A DNA stretch of 32,901 nucleotides from Bacteroidales bacterium (GTDB lineage: Bacteria; Bacteroidota; Bacteroidia; Bacteroidales; F082): the NCBI GenBank assembly GCA_014860665.1, contig JACZJI010000137.1, positions 1 through 32,901 on the forward strand, given 5' to 3'. Position 1 is the stretch's first letter; the number at the start of each line of letters is the position of its first letter. The notes beneath the pieces were generated by a model, which worked only from the letters and a program-made list of their open reading frames with translations, did not search any database and was not told the DNA's origin. Of this stretch, positions 25,255-32,901 are shown in pieces. The translations under genes and the position numbers were made by a program.

Positions 25255-25779
25255 TCACATGTTTGTCTGCTGCTGCCGGTACCATTCATAAACTCCTACC
25301 GCCAGGGCATGGCTTACGTTGAGCGATGAAATGGGGCCGGGAACTGGAATGAAAACGTGTTTGGTGGCCAGTTTAAGCACCGGTTCTGAAATTCCAAGTC
25401 TTTCATTTCCTACGATCAGAACCAGTTTTTCAGGCAGTTGAACTGAATAGATGTTTTCAGCGTTGTCGGTGGTTTCGATGGCGATTACTTCATAGCCGCC
25501 GGGCAGAACTTCGGGAAGCTTTTCCGGTGTTATATATTCCCAGTCGGTTTTTTCGCTGGCACCGGAGGAGGTGCTTTTTATTTTGTAGGAACGGAAACCG
25601 GGTTCCTGTTCATACACAAACCATGTTTTCTCTGCATTCAGGTTGGCTGCCAGTCGCAATACAGCGCCCACATTCATGGGCGAGGAAAGATTGTCGGCAA
25701 CGATTACCAGCGGTAATTTGGGTTGATCGCCCGAAATGCCTTTGTCTTTGAACAGCGAAAATGAATTATTCCATGCCAT
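25255..25779 (-). CDS. Small SpoU/TrmH-family RNA methyltransferase
   Basis: A 174-residue single-domain SPOUT methyltransferase for ribose 2'-O-methylation, with S-adenosylmethionine as donor. Motif 1 is NLSSPMNVGAVLRLAANL, motif 2 LIVGNERLGIS and motif 3 IPVPGPISSLNVSHALAVGVYEW. It lacks the N-terminal substrate-binding domain of the larger paralogue at 18377-19126 and so resembles TrmH/TrmL-type tRNA enzymes; the target is not known. Its first 14 nt overlap the end of the radical SAM gene, so the two are translationally coupled. Confidence 0.9.
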   Translation of the reverse strand: MAWNNSFSLFKDKGISGDQPKLPLVIVADNLSSPMNVGAVLRLAANLNAEKTWFVYEQEPGFRSYKIKSTSSGASEKTDWEYITPEKLPEVLPGGYEVIAIETTDNAENIYSVQLPEKLVLIVGNERLGISEPVLKLATKHVFIPVPGPISSLNVSHALAVGVYEWYRQQQTNM

Positions 25780-26716
25780 TTTTGTAGAATTTTCCCTGCC
25801 AGGTGTCCCGCTTTTCCATTTCCTTTTCGATGGCGATGGTGATCTGGTCGTTGCGGATCAGACCCCAGCCAGGACCGGCCTGGTAACGTGGCGGCACTTC
25901 GCCGGCAAACCGTTCGATAATGAAATTGGGATTCAGTCTTTCGGTGTACCGGATGATGAAGTCCACATATTCCTCGAAGGAAAACAGATCGTAAGCTTCC
26001 GGATTTTTCCGGTAGTCTTTGGCCATATGGGTTCCATTCACAATCTGCAGTTGGTGGAATTTGATGCTGTGCAGGGGCAGTTTGGAAACCGCTTCCACCG
26101 ACTGCATCATCATTTCACGGGTTTCACCGGGGAGTCCGAAAATAAAGTGGGCACCGGTGATAATCCCGCGTTTGGCGGTTTTTTCAATGGCCTCTACTGA
26201 CTGGGCGTAGGTGTGCTGGCGGTTCACCCGATCCAGTACTTCATCGTAAATACTTTCCACACCGTATTCCACCACAATATAATACTGTTGTGATAATTCC
26301 TTCAGGTAATCCAGTTTGGCGTCATCCACACAATCGGGACGCGTACCAATCACCAGTCCTATCACTCCTTCCTGCGACAGTGCATCTTCGTACAGCATTT
26401 TCAGTTTATCCAAAGAGGCATAAGTATTGGAATAAGCCTGAAAATAGACGAGGTATTGGTTGGCTCGGCGGTAGCGGACTTTGTGAAATTCAACTCCCTC
26501 GGTTATCTGTTGCGCCACGCCCTTTTTAGGGTCGTTATAGGAAGGATTGAAGGCCTTGTTGTTGCAAAAAGTGCAACCGCCCCGTGCCAGTGAACCGTCG
26601 CGGTTGGGGCATGTAAAACCCGCATCAATGGTTAGTTTTTGTACCCGTTCTCCGAAAGTTCTTTTAAAATAGTCGGAATAGGAATTAAAGCGTTTAGTCC
26701 CAAATGGTGAATTCAT
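25766..26716 (-). CDS. TIGR01212-family (YhcC-like) radical SAM protein
   Basis: A 316-residue radical SAM protein. Cysteines C36, C48 and C51 (FTCPNRDGSLARGGCTFCNN) would hold the 4Fe-4S cluster that cleaves S-adenosylmethionine. The segments LVYFQAYSNTYASLDKLK, VIGTRPDCVDD and IVVEYGVESIYDEVLDRVNRQHTY are typical of the YhcC/TIGR01212 group, distant relatives of Elp3. The substrate is unknown. A -7-like TACATTTG lies only 4 nt before the ATG, so the mRNA may be leaderless. It overlaps the downstream SpoU gene by 14 nt; both may act on RNA, which is inference. Confidence 0.92.
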   Translation of the reverse strand: MNSPFGTKRFNSYSDYFKRTFGERVQKLTIDAGFTCPNRDGSLARGGCTFCNNKAFNPSYNDPKKGVAQQITEGVEFHKVRYRRANQYLVYFQAYSNTYASLDKLKMLYEDALSQEGVIGLVIGTRPDCVDDAKLDYLKELSQQYYIVVEYGVESIYDEVLDRVNRQHTYAQSVEAIEKTAKRGIITGAHFIFGLPGETREMMMQSVEAVSKLPLHSIKFHQLQIVNGTHMAKDYRKNPEAYDLFSFEEYVDFIIRYTERLNPNFIIERFAGEVPPRYQAGPGWGLIRNDQITIAIEKEMEKRDTWQGKFYKNGME

Positions 26717-26720
26717 GGCG

Positions 26721-26728
26721 CAAATGTA
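26721..26728 (-). promoter_or_regulatory. Possible -7 box 4 nt before the radical SAM gene
   Basis: TACATTTG on the minus strand matches TAnnTTTG. No TTG is found at the usual distance upstream; that stretch is a repetitive TTTTTCAT sequence. The leader would be zero to a few bases. Confidence 0.45.
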
Positions 26729-26732
26729 GCGA

Positions 26733-26766
26733 AAATGAAAAATGAAGAATGAAAAATGAAAAATTG
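26733..26766 (+). repeat. AAAATGA-type simple repeat
   Basis: Repeated GAAAAATGAA and GAATGAAAAATGAA motifs in about 34 nt directly upstream of the radical SAM gene. Such AT-rich simple repeats can vary in length, and this one covers the place where a -33 box would lie. Confidence 0.45.
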
Positions 26767-26831
26767 CCAGAATACTGAAGATGGGGGAGAAAATAAAAGG
26801 GGTAAAAAAGATTTTCCTAATCCTTAAAAGG

Positions 26832-26876
26832 GGGCTGTCTCCAAAGAGAAAATTATTTTGAAGACAGCCCGATATT
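26832..26876. terminator. Hairpin after the POT transporter gene
   Basis: GGGCTGTCT (26832-26840) pairs with AGACAGCCC (26862-26870) around a 21-nt AT-rich loop. A T run follows at 26875 on the + strand, and CCTTTT follows on the minus strand. It sits 14 nt beyond the transporter stop. Confidence 0.65.
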
Positions 26877-26883
26877 TTTTTAA

Positions 26884-28551
26884 CTAAGAATGAGTGGCTC
26901 TTTCAAGTAATTTTAAAATAGAAAAAATAAACATTGCTGATAATAAGGTAAGCACAACCAGTAAAGTAAAGAACTGCCATAATTCCCATTTATCCCAGAA
27001 CGGGCCGATAAAGCCTGCAAGGAGATTTCCAACGGCAGTGGCACCTAACCAACCACCCTGAGCGAGACCTTTGAATTGTGGCGGCGCCACTTTTGACACA
27101 AAGGAAATACCAATAGGACTGAGGAAAAGCTCTGCTATGGTCAGTGTAAAATAGGTTCCAATCAACCAGTACGGCGAACGGAGTGTGTCGGAAACGCCGC
27201 CTTGCTGTGCCAGATCGTGGGGGCTCATCAATCCTTTTGAAGCCAGCACCATGATGCCAAACCCGATAGCAGTAATGATCATCCCGATACCGATTTTTTT
27301 GGGAGATGAAGGTTCCTTATTCCGTTTTCCCAAATAGGTAAAATAACCTACAATAATAGGGGTGAGGAAAACAATGAAGATGGGGTTGAACTGCTGGAAA
27401 ATTTCAGGAGAAATAGGATTTCCTTCCGGGGTTAATTGTCGGATGGTGAAATAGGCAACGACGATTGAACCCAGTGCAATAATTAGTCCGAACCATTTAA
27501 CTTTAGCAGAGTTCCCTTTTCCGATCAGAAGTACAAAACCCAAAATAGCCAGCAATAAAGGCAGGAAAGTGGACAGGTTAAAAATAATCGCCGTTCCCTT
27601 ACTAACAGCACCAACAGTATAATCGCGGGCGAAAATGGTCAGTGTAAACCCGTTTTGGTGGAAAGCCATCCAAAAAAAGATTACCACAAGAAATACCAGG
27701 CCAAGTGCCATAAGCCTGTCCCAGGTTTGTTTGCTTGTGAGTTCTACAACACTTTCTTTATTTTTTGCTTTTTGTTGTTTATGGGTGATGTCGGCATGTT
27801 TATAATATTTCCGGAAACCAATAAAGATGGCAATCGACAAAATCATACTGGCAGCTGCGACAGCAAACCCTGCGTTATAAGACTGACTTAACGCTGCAAT
27901 ATAATGGTTTGAAAAGTCGGTAAGGTTAGTGAAATGGGTTCCCATTTCAGTCTGTGCAAAACGGGTCAGTTCTGCTGTGTTTTCCAGGGTTCCGTTAAGA
28001 TATTTATGAGCCAGAGAGGGAATGGCTGCATCATAAGTAAGTCCCTGAAGTCCTAAAATCCAGCTTCTCATGCTTCTGGCAGCACTTGGGGCAAAAAAAG
28101 CACCGATGTTAATCCCCATGTAGAATATGTTGAATGCTGAATCACGGAGTTTTGAATATTTGGCTTCGTCGTATAAGTTTCCGACGAGAGCCTGTAAATT
28201 TCCTTTGAAAAGTCCGGTACCGAGTGAAATAATCGCCAGGGCGCCATAAATAAACAATTCTCCGGTGCCAGGCACGGCCAGCATAATATATCCGGTAAAC
28301 ATAATAATGATTCCAAGGATAATGGTTTTTCCATATCCTAATACGTAGTCGGCGATAAACCCGCCTAACAAGGGGAGAAAATAGATGCCAAATAAAAATG
28401 CACCATAAACATGGCCCGCCTGGGTAGCCGACCATCCGAATTTTGATTGAATATAGAGTACAAATATGGCCAGCATGGTATAATAGCCGAACCTTTCACC
28501 CATATTCGCAAAAAAGGCTACATAGAGTCCTTTCGGGTGTCCTTTAAACAT
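26884..28551 (-). CDS. POT-family proton-dependent oligopeptide transporter
   Basis: An inner-membrane major-facilitator protein (555 aa from the preferred start) that imports di- and tripeptides with protons. The signature NMGERFGYYTMLAIFVLY, with the ExxERFxYY-type motif, is at the first helix, and about a dozen or more further hydrophobic segments follow. The extended frame starts at 28593, but a promoter at 28591-28621 places the transcription start near 28586, past that ATG; the next Met at 28551 (MFKGHPKGLYVAFF) fits the family N-terminus. Residues 270-300 form a basic cytoplasmic loop. It is divergent from the sigma-factor operon. Confidence 0.94.
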   Translation of the reverse strand: MFKGHPKGLYVAFFANMGERFGYYTMLAIFVLYIQSKFGWSATQAGHVYGAFLFGIYFLPLLGGFIADYVLGYGKTIILGIIIMFTGYIMLAVPGTGELFIYGALAIISLGTGLFKGNLQALVGNLYDEAKYSKLRDSAFNIFYMGINIGAFFAPSAARSMRSWILGLQGLTYDAAIPSLAHKYLNGTLENTAELTRFAQTEMGTHFTNLTDFSNHYIAALSQSYNAGFAVAAASMILSIAIFIGFRKYYKHADITHKQQKAKNKESVVELTSKQTWDRLMALGLVFLVVIFFWMAFHQNGFTLTIFARDYTVGAVSKGTAIIFNLSTFLPLLLAILGFVLLIGKGNSAKVKWFGLIIALGSIVVAYFTIRQLTPEGNPISPEIFQQFNPIFIVFLTPIIVGYFTYLGKRNKEPSSPKKIGIGMIITAIGFGIMVLASKGLMSPHDLAQQGGVSDTLRSPYWLIGTYFTLTIAELFLSPIGISFVSKVAPPQFKGLAQGGWLGATAVGNLLAGFIGPFWDKWELWQFFTLLVVLTLLSAMFIFSILKLLERATHS

Positions 28552-28590
28552 AAGCTTTGCTTTTTGATTAATAATTGTTTGGGAAAGAAA

Positions 28591-28621
28591 CAAATATAAA
28601 AAATATCTGCTTATGAAGCAA
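28591..28621 (-). promoter_or_regulatory. Bacteroidetes-type promoter of the POT transporter
   Basis: On the minus strand TTG (28621-28619), 20 nt, TATATTTG (28598-28591). Full consensus match. It decides the start codon: the upstream ATG at 28593 falls inside the -7 box. Confidence 0.72.
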
Positions 28622-28749
28622 TTCTACATTTTTATTTTGTTTTTCTGTTTCAAAAGTGCTAATAAAGCGTCTTATCCTCTGAAAAACAATAATTAAAAAT
28701 TAATTATCTTTATCAGTGTAATATTTATTTCTAGGAATCGTCTGATATT

Positions 28750-29271
28750 ATGAGAATGGATACAGAAGAATTTAAAATCCGGATTTTGCCTCTCAAGAAC
28801 AAGCTGTTCAGGCTCGCTTTACGGTTGATGCGAAACCGTGAGGAAGCTGAAGACGTTGTGCAGGAGGTGATGTTGAAAATTTGGAGTATGCGTTTCGATC
28901 TTAGAAAGTATGAAAGTGTCGAGGCTCTGATGATGACGATGACGAGAAATCAATGTTTGGACAGGTTAAAAGTTAAGAAGAACAAAGCTGTAAGTTTGGT
29001 TTTTGACGTAGGACAGAACATTGATAATAATCCCTACAAGTTCAGCGAGCAACGGAATATGGTATCAACAGTGATGGGTATTGTTGACCGCCTTCCTGAA
29101 CAACAAAGAACGATCATCCAGCTTAGGGACGTAGAGGAATATAGTTTTGAGGAGATGGAAGAAATTACAGGTTTTGATCAAAACTACATTCGGGTAAACT
29201 TATCCAGAGCCAGGAAAAAAATTAAAGAAACTATCGAAAAATTACAGCAAAATGAATTACAACAGCATTAA
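28750..29271 (+). CDS. ECF-type RNA polymerase sigma factor
   Basis: A 173-residue sigma-70 family protein with regions 2 and 4 only. Region 2 has LRLMRNREEAEDVVQEVMLKIW (about 27-48). Region 4 has LPEQQRTIIQLRDVEEYSFEEMEEITGFDQNYIRVNLSRARKKIKE (about 115-160) with the DNA-binding helix-turn-helix. A second Met two codons later (28756) is an alternative start. The gene overlaps the next by 20 nt, the next product having one predicted transmembrane helix, a layout typical of a sigma/anti-sigma pair. No consensus housekeeping promoter was found upstream; TAATATTTA at 28719 is a weak candidate, and autoregulation is possible. Confidence 0.93.
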   Translation: MRMDTEEFKIRILPLKNKLFRLALRLMRNREEAEDVVQEVMLKIWSMRFDLRKYESVEALMMTMTRNQCLDRLKVKKNKAVSLVFDVGQNIDNNPYKFSEQRNMVSTVMGIVDRLPEQQRTIIQLRDVEEYSFEEMEEITGFDQNYIRVNLSRARKKIKETIEKLQQNELQQH

Positions 29272-29851
29272 AGAACTTCTTGAAAGATTTTATGCGGGAG
29301 AAACTTCCCTGGAAGAAGAAGCCATCTTAAAGCAATTTTTTGCTGAGGGAGATGTTCCTGAAGAGTTACGCGCTGATCAGGAATTATTCCGTTCAATGAC
29401 AGCCTTTGGAGAAGAATCACTGCTGGATGAGGATTTCGACAAAGCTGTGTTGGCTCAAATGGAAGGCAGTTCTTTCCATTGGGGTCGGCATGAATGGATT
29501 TATACGCTTTCAGGGTTTGCCGCCGCCGCTGTTATTGTTATCTCACTTTGGATTGGAGGTGTGTTTTCGCCTCAGCAGCAACTTCCCGGGACTATAAACA
29601 ATCCAAAAGTGGCCTATATTGAAACAAGAAGAGTTTTGGCGGAAGTTTCCGATAATCTGAACAAGGGAATTGTTCCTGTAAGGAATGCTGCAGAAAAACT
29701 GGATCAACCGATGCAGCAGATGTCAAAAATAAAAGATATGGAACAGGCTCTTGACAAGGTTAAGTACCTTGAACAAATAAATAAAGCTAGTGAAGTTATG
29801 CGCACAGTTAATGGTGTGTATACCAATTTAGGAATTAAAATAACCTTTTAA
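29252..29851 (+). CDS. Putative membrane anti-sigma factor
   Basis: 199 residues. The cytoplasmic N-terminal part (1-80) is acidic and helical (LLERFYAGETSLEEEAILKQFFAEGD), resembling the N-termini of Bacteroidetes anti-sigma-like proteins that count on such a helix to bind their sigma factor. One transmembrane helix lies at about 83-105 (YTLSGFAAAAVIVISLWIGGVF). The periplasmic remainder is helical and Gln/Lys-rich. Anti-sigma function is inferred from the topology and from the 20-nt overlap with the sigma gene. No zinc (HxxxCxxC) motif is present. Confidence 0.75.
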   Translation: MNYNSIKELLERFYAGETSLEEEAILKQFFAEGDVPEELRADQELFRSMTAFGEESLLDEDFDKAVLAQMEGSSFHWGRHEWIYTLSGFAAAAVIVISLWIGGVFSPQQQLPGTINNPKVAYIETRRVLAEVSDNLNKGIVPVRNAAEKLDQPMQQMSKIKDMEQALDKVKYLEQINKASEVMRTVNGVYTNLGIKITF

Positions 29852-29863
29852 TAATTAAAAATC

Positions 29864-30430
29864 ATGAAAAAGTTAAGTTTCTTGTTAGTAGTTGTAGTGA
29901 TGGCCTTAATGCCTTCAATTACTAAAGCCCAGTCAGCCATCGACGGGTTGTATGACAAATATGCGGGGAAAGATGGTTTTACAAGTATAAATATATCTCC
30001 GGAAATGTTTAATATGATGTCAGGCTTTAATATGAACGACAGTTCACAAAAAGCTATTGCAGCTCAGAATGCCATCAAACAGATTAAAAGTCTGAAGATG
30101 TTGGTGTACGAACCTAAAGATTCAATCAAGGCTTTGGAATTTTATCATGTGATTCAAAAGATGGTTCCTACCACTGGATTTAAAGATTTGATGTCAATCA
30201 ATAGCCAGGACAGCAAACTGAAATTCCTTGCACGTCAGGATGCTAATGGGAAAATCAAAGAATTACTGATGATTGTACACGGTTCTGATGAAACCATGAT
30301 CATGAGTCTTACCGGGCTGATTGATATGAAGACTATCAGTGAAATCTCCAAATCCATGAATATTCAGGGGATGGGCGATCTGAAAAAGCTGAGCGATAAG
30401 AATAATAATAAGAAGAATGAGAACAAGTAA
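29864..30430 (+). CDS. DUF4252 secreted protein
   Basis: 188 residues with a signal peptide (about 1-22, ending SITKA). The mature part begins QSAIDGLYDKYAGKDGFTSINISPEMFNMM and carries LKMLVYEPKD, matching what I know of DUF4252. The tail is Lys/Asn-rich. Function is unknown; the family is frequent beside ECF sigma factors in Bacteroidetes. It starts 12 nt after the putative anti-sigma gene and overlaps the next gene by 14 nt. Confidence 0.82.
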   Translation: MKKLSFLLVVVVMALMPSITKAQSAIDGLYDKYAGKDGFTSINISPEMFNMMSGFNMNDSSQKAIAAQNAIKQIKSLKMLVYEPKDSIKALEFYHVIQKMVPTTGFKDLMSINSQDSKLKFLARQDANGKIKELLMIVHGSDETMIMSLTGLIDMKTISEISKSMNIQGMGDLKKLSDKNNNKKNENK

Positions 30431-30875
30431 AGTTCAGCGGTTTGTTTTCCTGCTTATGGTTCCCGTGCTGCTTTCCCTTTGGGGATGCAGCCGGTACCAT
30501 GTAGAACAGACTCTAAAAAGCTACTCACACAAGCCGGGCTTTGAACTGAAAGTCATCAATACTGATTCGATCTCCTCCCATAGTGAACACCTGGGTATGG
30601 TATTCAAATACCTGAAAGGGGTTAAAGAGATTTATATCTTAACATTTAATTCTGAGAAAGGAAGTTCTGCTGAAAATATGGAACTACGTACGAAGTTGAA
30701 AAAATATATTTCTTCGGCAAATTTCGAAACTCTGATAGATGTTCAAGGTGAGACACTGGTAGGGCTTTATTTACAAAAGAACGACAAGGGAACCCCGGAG
30801 CAGGTGATTTTCATGAAATCGGGAGGAAAGAATTCTGTCTATGTGTGGGCTCCTAATACGGAGAAAACGGACTGA
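30417..30875 (+). CDS. DUF4252-like lipoprotein
   Basis: 152 residues with a lipoprotein signal: basic N-terminus, hydrophobic FVFLLMVPVLLSL, and lipobox LWGC with C24 as the lipidated cysteine. The mature part (VEQTLKSYSHKPGFELKVIN, then GVKEIYILTFNSEKG) resembles DUF4252 and probably pairs with the upstream secreted paralogue. Function is unknown. The start overlaps the end of that gene by 14 nt, implying coupled translation. A terminator follows 23 nt after the stop. Confidence 0.8.
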   Translation: MRTSKVQRFVFLLMVPVLLSLWGCSRYHVEQTLKSYSHKPGFELKVINTDSISSHSEHLGMVFKYLKGVKEIYILTFNSEKGSSAENMELRTKLKKYISSANFETLIDVQGETLVGLYLQKNDKGTPEQVIFMKSGGKNSVYVWAPNTEKTD

Positions 30876-30898
30876 ACTTAATCAATATACATTTTATG

Positions 30899-30934
30899 AA
30901 AGCATTGGGATGATTCTATCTCAATGCTTTTTTT
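30899..30934 (+). terminator. Terminator of the sigma/DUF4252 operon
   Basis: AAAGCATTGGGA pairs with TCTCAATGCTTT (one unpaired base on each side), loop about 8 nt, followed by a run of T to 30934. It is oriented for the + strand operon. Confidence 0.85.
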
Positions 30935-30950
30935 ATGTGTAAAACAAAAA

Positions 30951-30973
30951 GGCTGTCACATTTTGTGGCAGCC
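30951..30973 (-). terminator. Terminator of rpmH
   Basis: GGCTGTCACA pairs with TGTGGCAGCC (one T-G pair) around a 3-nt loop. On the minus strand it is followed by TTTTTGTTTT. It lies 49 nt beyond the rpmH stop. Confidence 0.8.
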
Positions 30974-31022
30974 TCACTAATTTTTTTGGGTAGGTATAAA
31001 TAGGTGCGAAATACTTCGCTTA

Positions 31023-31175
31023 CTATCTAATTTCGTCTGAAACAGTAAGTCTCTTTCTGCCCTTGGCTCTTCTTCTCTTCAATACTTTACGGCCATTAGC
31101 AGTTGACATTCTTTCACGAAAGCCGTGTTTATTTTTTTTCCTTCTTACAGAGGGTTGAAAAGTTCTTTTTGTCAT
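31023..31175 (-). CDS. rpmH: 50S ribosomal protein L34 (bL34)
   Basis: A 50-residue, very basic protein that translates as [20 protein letters not shown], then [20 protein letters not shown] and [27 protein letters not shown] and [18 protein letters not shown] are the L34 signature. L34 binds 23S rRNA domain I in the large subunit. The typical partners dnaA and rnpA are not adjacent, a usual situation in Bacteroidetes. It has its own promoter (31199-31228) with a leader of about 19 nt and its own terminator. Confidence 0.97.
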   Translation of the reverse strand: MTKRTFQPSVRRKKNKHGFRERMSTANGRKVLKRRRAKGRKRLTVSDEIR

Positions 31176-31198
31176 CGTCCTACGTTATTTTGGGAGTG

Positions 31199-31228
31199 CA
31201 AAAATAGACTAATTTTTTTATAACACAA
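31199..31228 (-). promoter_or_regulatory. Promoter of rpmH
   Basis: On the minus strand TTG (31228-31226), 19 nt, TATTTTTG (31206-31199), followed by CACTCC as in the rpsF promoter. Full consensus match. Confidence 0.72.
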
Positions 31229-31275
31229 ATGTTCTGATAAACTTTTTCAGTTTTTTCCTAAATGTGTTGATTTGA

Positions 31276-31307
31276 AAGGGACTTCCTCCGTCAGGAGGAA
31301 GTCCCTT
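31276..31307 (-). terminator. Hairpin terminator after pepD
   Basis: AAGGGACTTCCTCC (31276-31289) pairs perfectly with GGAGGAAGTCCCTT (31294-31307), loop GTCA. Six nt past the pepD stop on the minus strand; the T run after it is short (TTTC). Confidence 0.78.
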
Positions 31308-31313
31308 CAGGTT

Positions 31314-32774
31314 TTATTTTGCGGGAACGTTTTTCAACGTCTCAACCAGATAATCCCAGAATTTCTTTACAGTGGCAATGTTTACCTTTTCATCCGGTGA
31401 ATGAGGCCAACGAATGGTCGGGCCGAATGAAATCATATCCCAGTTAGGATAAACAGAACCTAACAGACCACATTCCAGACCTGCATGGATAACCTTTACT
31501 TCCGGAGTTTTTCCGAATTTTGTTTTGTAAAGCTCTTTCATGGTCTTTAAAATGGGAGAATCAGGATTCGGATTCCAACCAGGGTAGTCTCCTGAACTTT
31601 CTGCTTTGAAACCTGCATTTGTCAATGCTGTACGCACTGCTTTGGAAATTTCATTTTTTCCATCTTCATTCAAACTGCGTTGCAGGCTGGCGATTTCCAT
31701 TTTACCATTTGCTGCTTTTACGATAGCCAGATTGGTAGATGTCTCTACTATGCCTTCAAGTTCTTTACTCATGACAATAGCCCCATTAGGACAATCTGAA
31801 ACTGCTTTGAACAGACTATTCTGAGCTTTTTCGCTCATTACCTTTGCCGGGTTTGCAACAGCTTTAGCTGTTACTACCACACCGGGATCAGCTTCATCAA
31901 ATTCGTCTTTTACGATTTCCTCGAATTCTGTTACAAAAGTTTCAAATTCGGCTTTTTTATTTTCTTTAATAGCCACAACAGCAAAAGCTTCGCGTGGGAT
32001 GGCATTTCTCAGGTTTCCACCTTCCACACTGGCTATACGCAATCCGTATTTTGGTGCAGCTGTAACAAGCAAAGCGTTGATGATTTTATTTGCATTTCCA
32101 CGTCCCAGGTTGATATCCAGACCTGAATGTCCACCTTTTAAACCTTTTACGGTAATCTGGTAGGAAGTCATTTTTTCAGGAAGATCTTCTTCTTCGTAAT
32201 CGGCTTCAGCTTCGGTATTCACCCCACCGGCACATCCAATGTAAAGTTCTCCTTCGTCTTCAGAGTCGAGGTTCAACAAAATATCGCCGTCCAGCAATCC
32301 GGCTTTCAAGCCTTCAGCCCCGGTCATACCAGTTTCTTCATCAACAGTGATGAGGGCTTCAATGGGACCATGTGCCAAATCTTTGGATTCCAAAATAGCC
32401 ATAGAAGCAGCAACACCCATACCGTTGTCAGAACCAAGAGTGGTTCCTTTGGCCGTAACCCATTCGCCGTCGATGTAAGCGTCGATAGGATCTTTTTCAA
32501 AGTCATGGACTGTGTCAGAATTTTTTTGAGGAACCATATCCATGTGACCCTGTAAAATAATGCCTTTGCGGTCTTCCATACCAGGAGTGGCTGGTTTTTT
32601 AATAATAACATTGCCTACTTCGTCAACGATGGTTTCAAGTCCCAGGTCTTCACCAAATTTTTTTAAAAATTCCCTAACCTTTTCTTCTTTTTTTGAAGGA
32701 CGGGGGATTTGTGTCAGACTGTAGAAATTTTTCCATAAATCTTTCGGCTCAAGATTTAATATGTCTTTGCTCAT
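31314..32774 (-). CDS. pepD: Aminoacyl-histidine dipeptidase (PepD-like, M20 family)
   Basis: A 486-residue cytosolic zinc dipeptidase that hydrolyses Xaa-His and related dipeptides. Metal and catalytic residues are visible: H77 and D79 in LQGHMDMV, bridging D116 in LGSDNGMG, general base E146 with E147 in VDEETG, D170 in LNLDSED, and His in the C-terminal RWPHSPDE (about residue 461). The lid domain covers about residues 200-390. Length is normal for PepD. It stands alone with a hairpin terminator; no consensus promoter was found in the 127 nt to the window end. Confidence 0.93.
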   Translation of the reverse strand: MSKDILNLEPKDLWKNFYSLTQIPRPSKKEEKVREFLKKFGEDLGLETIVDEVGNVIIKKPATPGMEDRKGIILQGHMDMVPQKNSDTVHDFEKDPIDAYIDGEWVTAKGTTLGSDNGMGVAASMAILESKDLAHGPIEALITVDEETGMTGAEGLKAGLLDGDILLNLDSEDEGELYIGCAGGVNTEAEADYEEEDLPEKMTSYQITVKGLKGGHSGLDINLGRGNANKIINALLVTAAPKYGLRIASVEGGNLRNAIPREAFAVVAIKENKKAEFETFVTEFEEIVKDEFDEADPGVVVTAKAVANPAKVMSEKAQNSLFKAVSDCPNGAIVMSKELEGIVETSTNLAIVKAANGKMEIASLQRSLNEDGKNEISKAVRTALTNAGFKAESSGDYPGWNPNPDSPILKTMKELYKTKFGKTPEVKVIHAGLECGLLGSVYPNWDMISFGPTIRWPHSPDEKVNIATVKKFWDYLVETLKNVPAK

Positions 32775-32901
32775 TTGATTATTATTTATGTGATAATTTT
32801 ATTTTGGTCGTAAAATTAAGGATTATTTATGTAAACTCCCTTTTTAATCAAGGCTCAAACGTTAAAATAATTAAAGGAATTACACTTAAACCGGTTCTGT
32901 T

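Noticed and set aside
28552..28593. Upstream ATG of the POT transporter (14 extra residues)
   Set aside because: The ATG lies inside the -7 box of a consensus promoter, and the extra residues are not part of the family N-terminus.
32775..32901. Promoter of pepD
   Set aside because: TAATTTTA-like sequences occur, but none has a TTG at 19-20 nt. No call can be made in this AT-rich stretch.

Overview
The window is chromosomal DNA from a member of the Bacteroidetes, probably of the Bacteroidales or a close relative. The evidence is a set of Bacteroidetes-type promoters (TTG, 19-20 nt, TAnnTTTG), the near absence of Shine-Dalgarno sequences, a DUF3467 gene directly after rpoC, two DUF4252 proteins beside an ECF sigma factor, and the sequence character of RpoB, RpoC and EF-Tu. 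I cannot name a genus.

Layout. (1) 1-13455 is the core information-processing cluster on the + strand: tRNA-Tyr, tRNA-Gly, tRNA-Thr, tuf, tRNA-Trp, secE, nusG, rplK, rplA, rplJ, rplL, rpoB, rpoC and a DUF3467 gene, closed by a strong terminator. Several hairpins inside it (after tuf, between rplL and rpoB, after rpoC) could tune relative expression. rpoB starts with TTG. (2) 13473-20332 is a run of minus-strand genes: an alpha/beta hydrolase, a secreted Tricorn-type protease, a small cysteine-containing membrane protein, a SpoU/TrmH methyltransferase, and the rpsF-rpsR-rplI operon. (3) 20519-22375 holds a radC-wecB pair on the minus strand. (4) 22376-25254 is the accessory part of the window. 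It has a 9-bp tandem array at the radC promoter, a 21-bp tandem array, a conserved gene of unknown function, a small predicted beta-barrel gene, and a REP-associated tyrosine transposase (RAYT) with five copies (plus one decayed remnant) of a GC-rich, REP-like imperfect palindrome. (5) 25255-28551 carries, on the minus strand, a second small SpoU methyltransferase overlapping a TIGR01212-type radical SAM gene, then a POT-family peptide transporter. (6) 28750-30875 is a compact + strand operon: ECF sigma factor, putative membrane anti-sigma factor, and two DUF4252 envelope proteins, with overlapping or closely spaced reading frames. (7) 30951-32774 holds rpmH (50 codons) and a PepD-type dipeptidase, both on the minus strand.

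The most interesting system is the RAYT with its REP-like palindromes. The transposase has the HUH pair and the tyrosine expected of the family. It is flanked by inverted palindromes, and one distant palindrome still carries the last bases of a RAYT reading frame, which suggests a transposase-linked origin for that copy. The second theme is translation initiation: a TTG start for rpoB, candidate leaderless genes, and strong Shine-Dalgarno sequences restricted to rplA and rplI in a lineage that otherwise lacks them.
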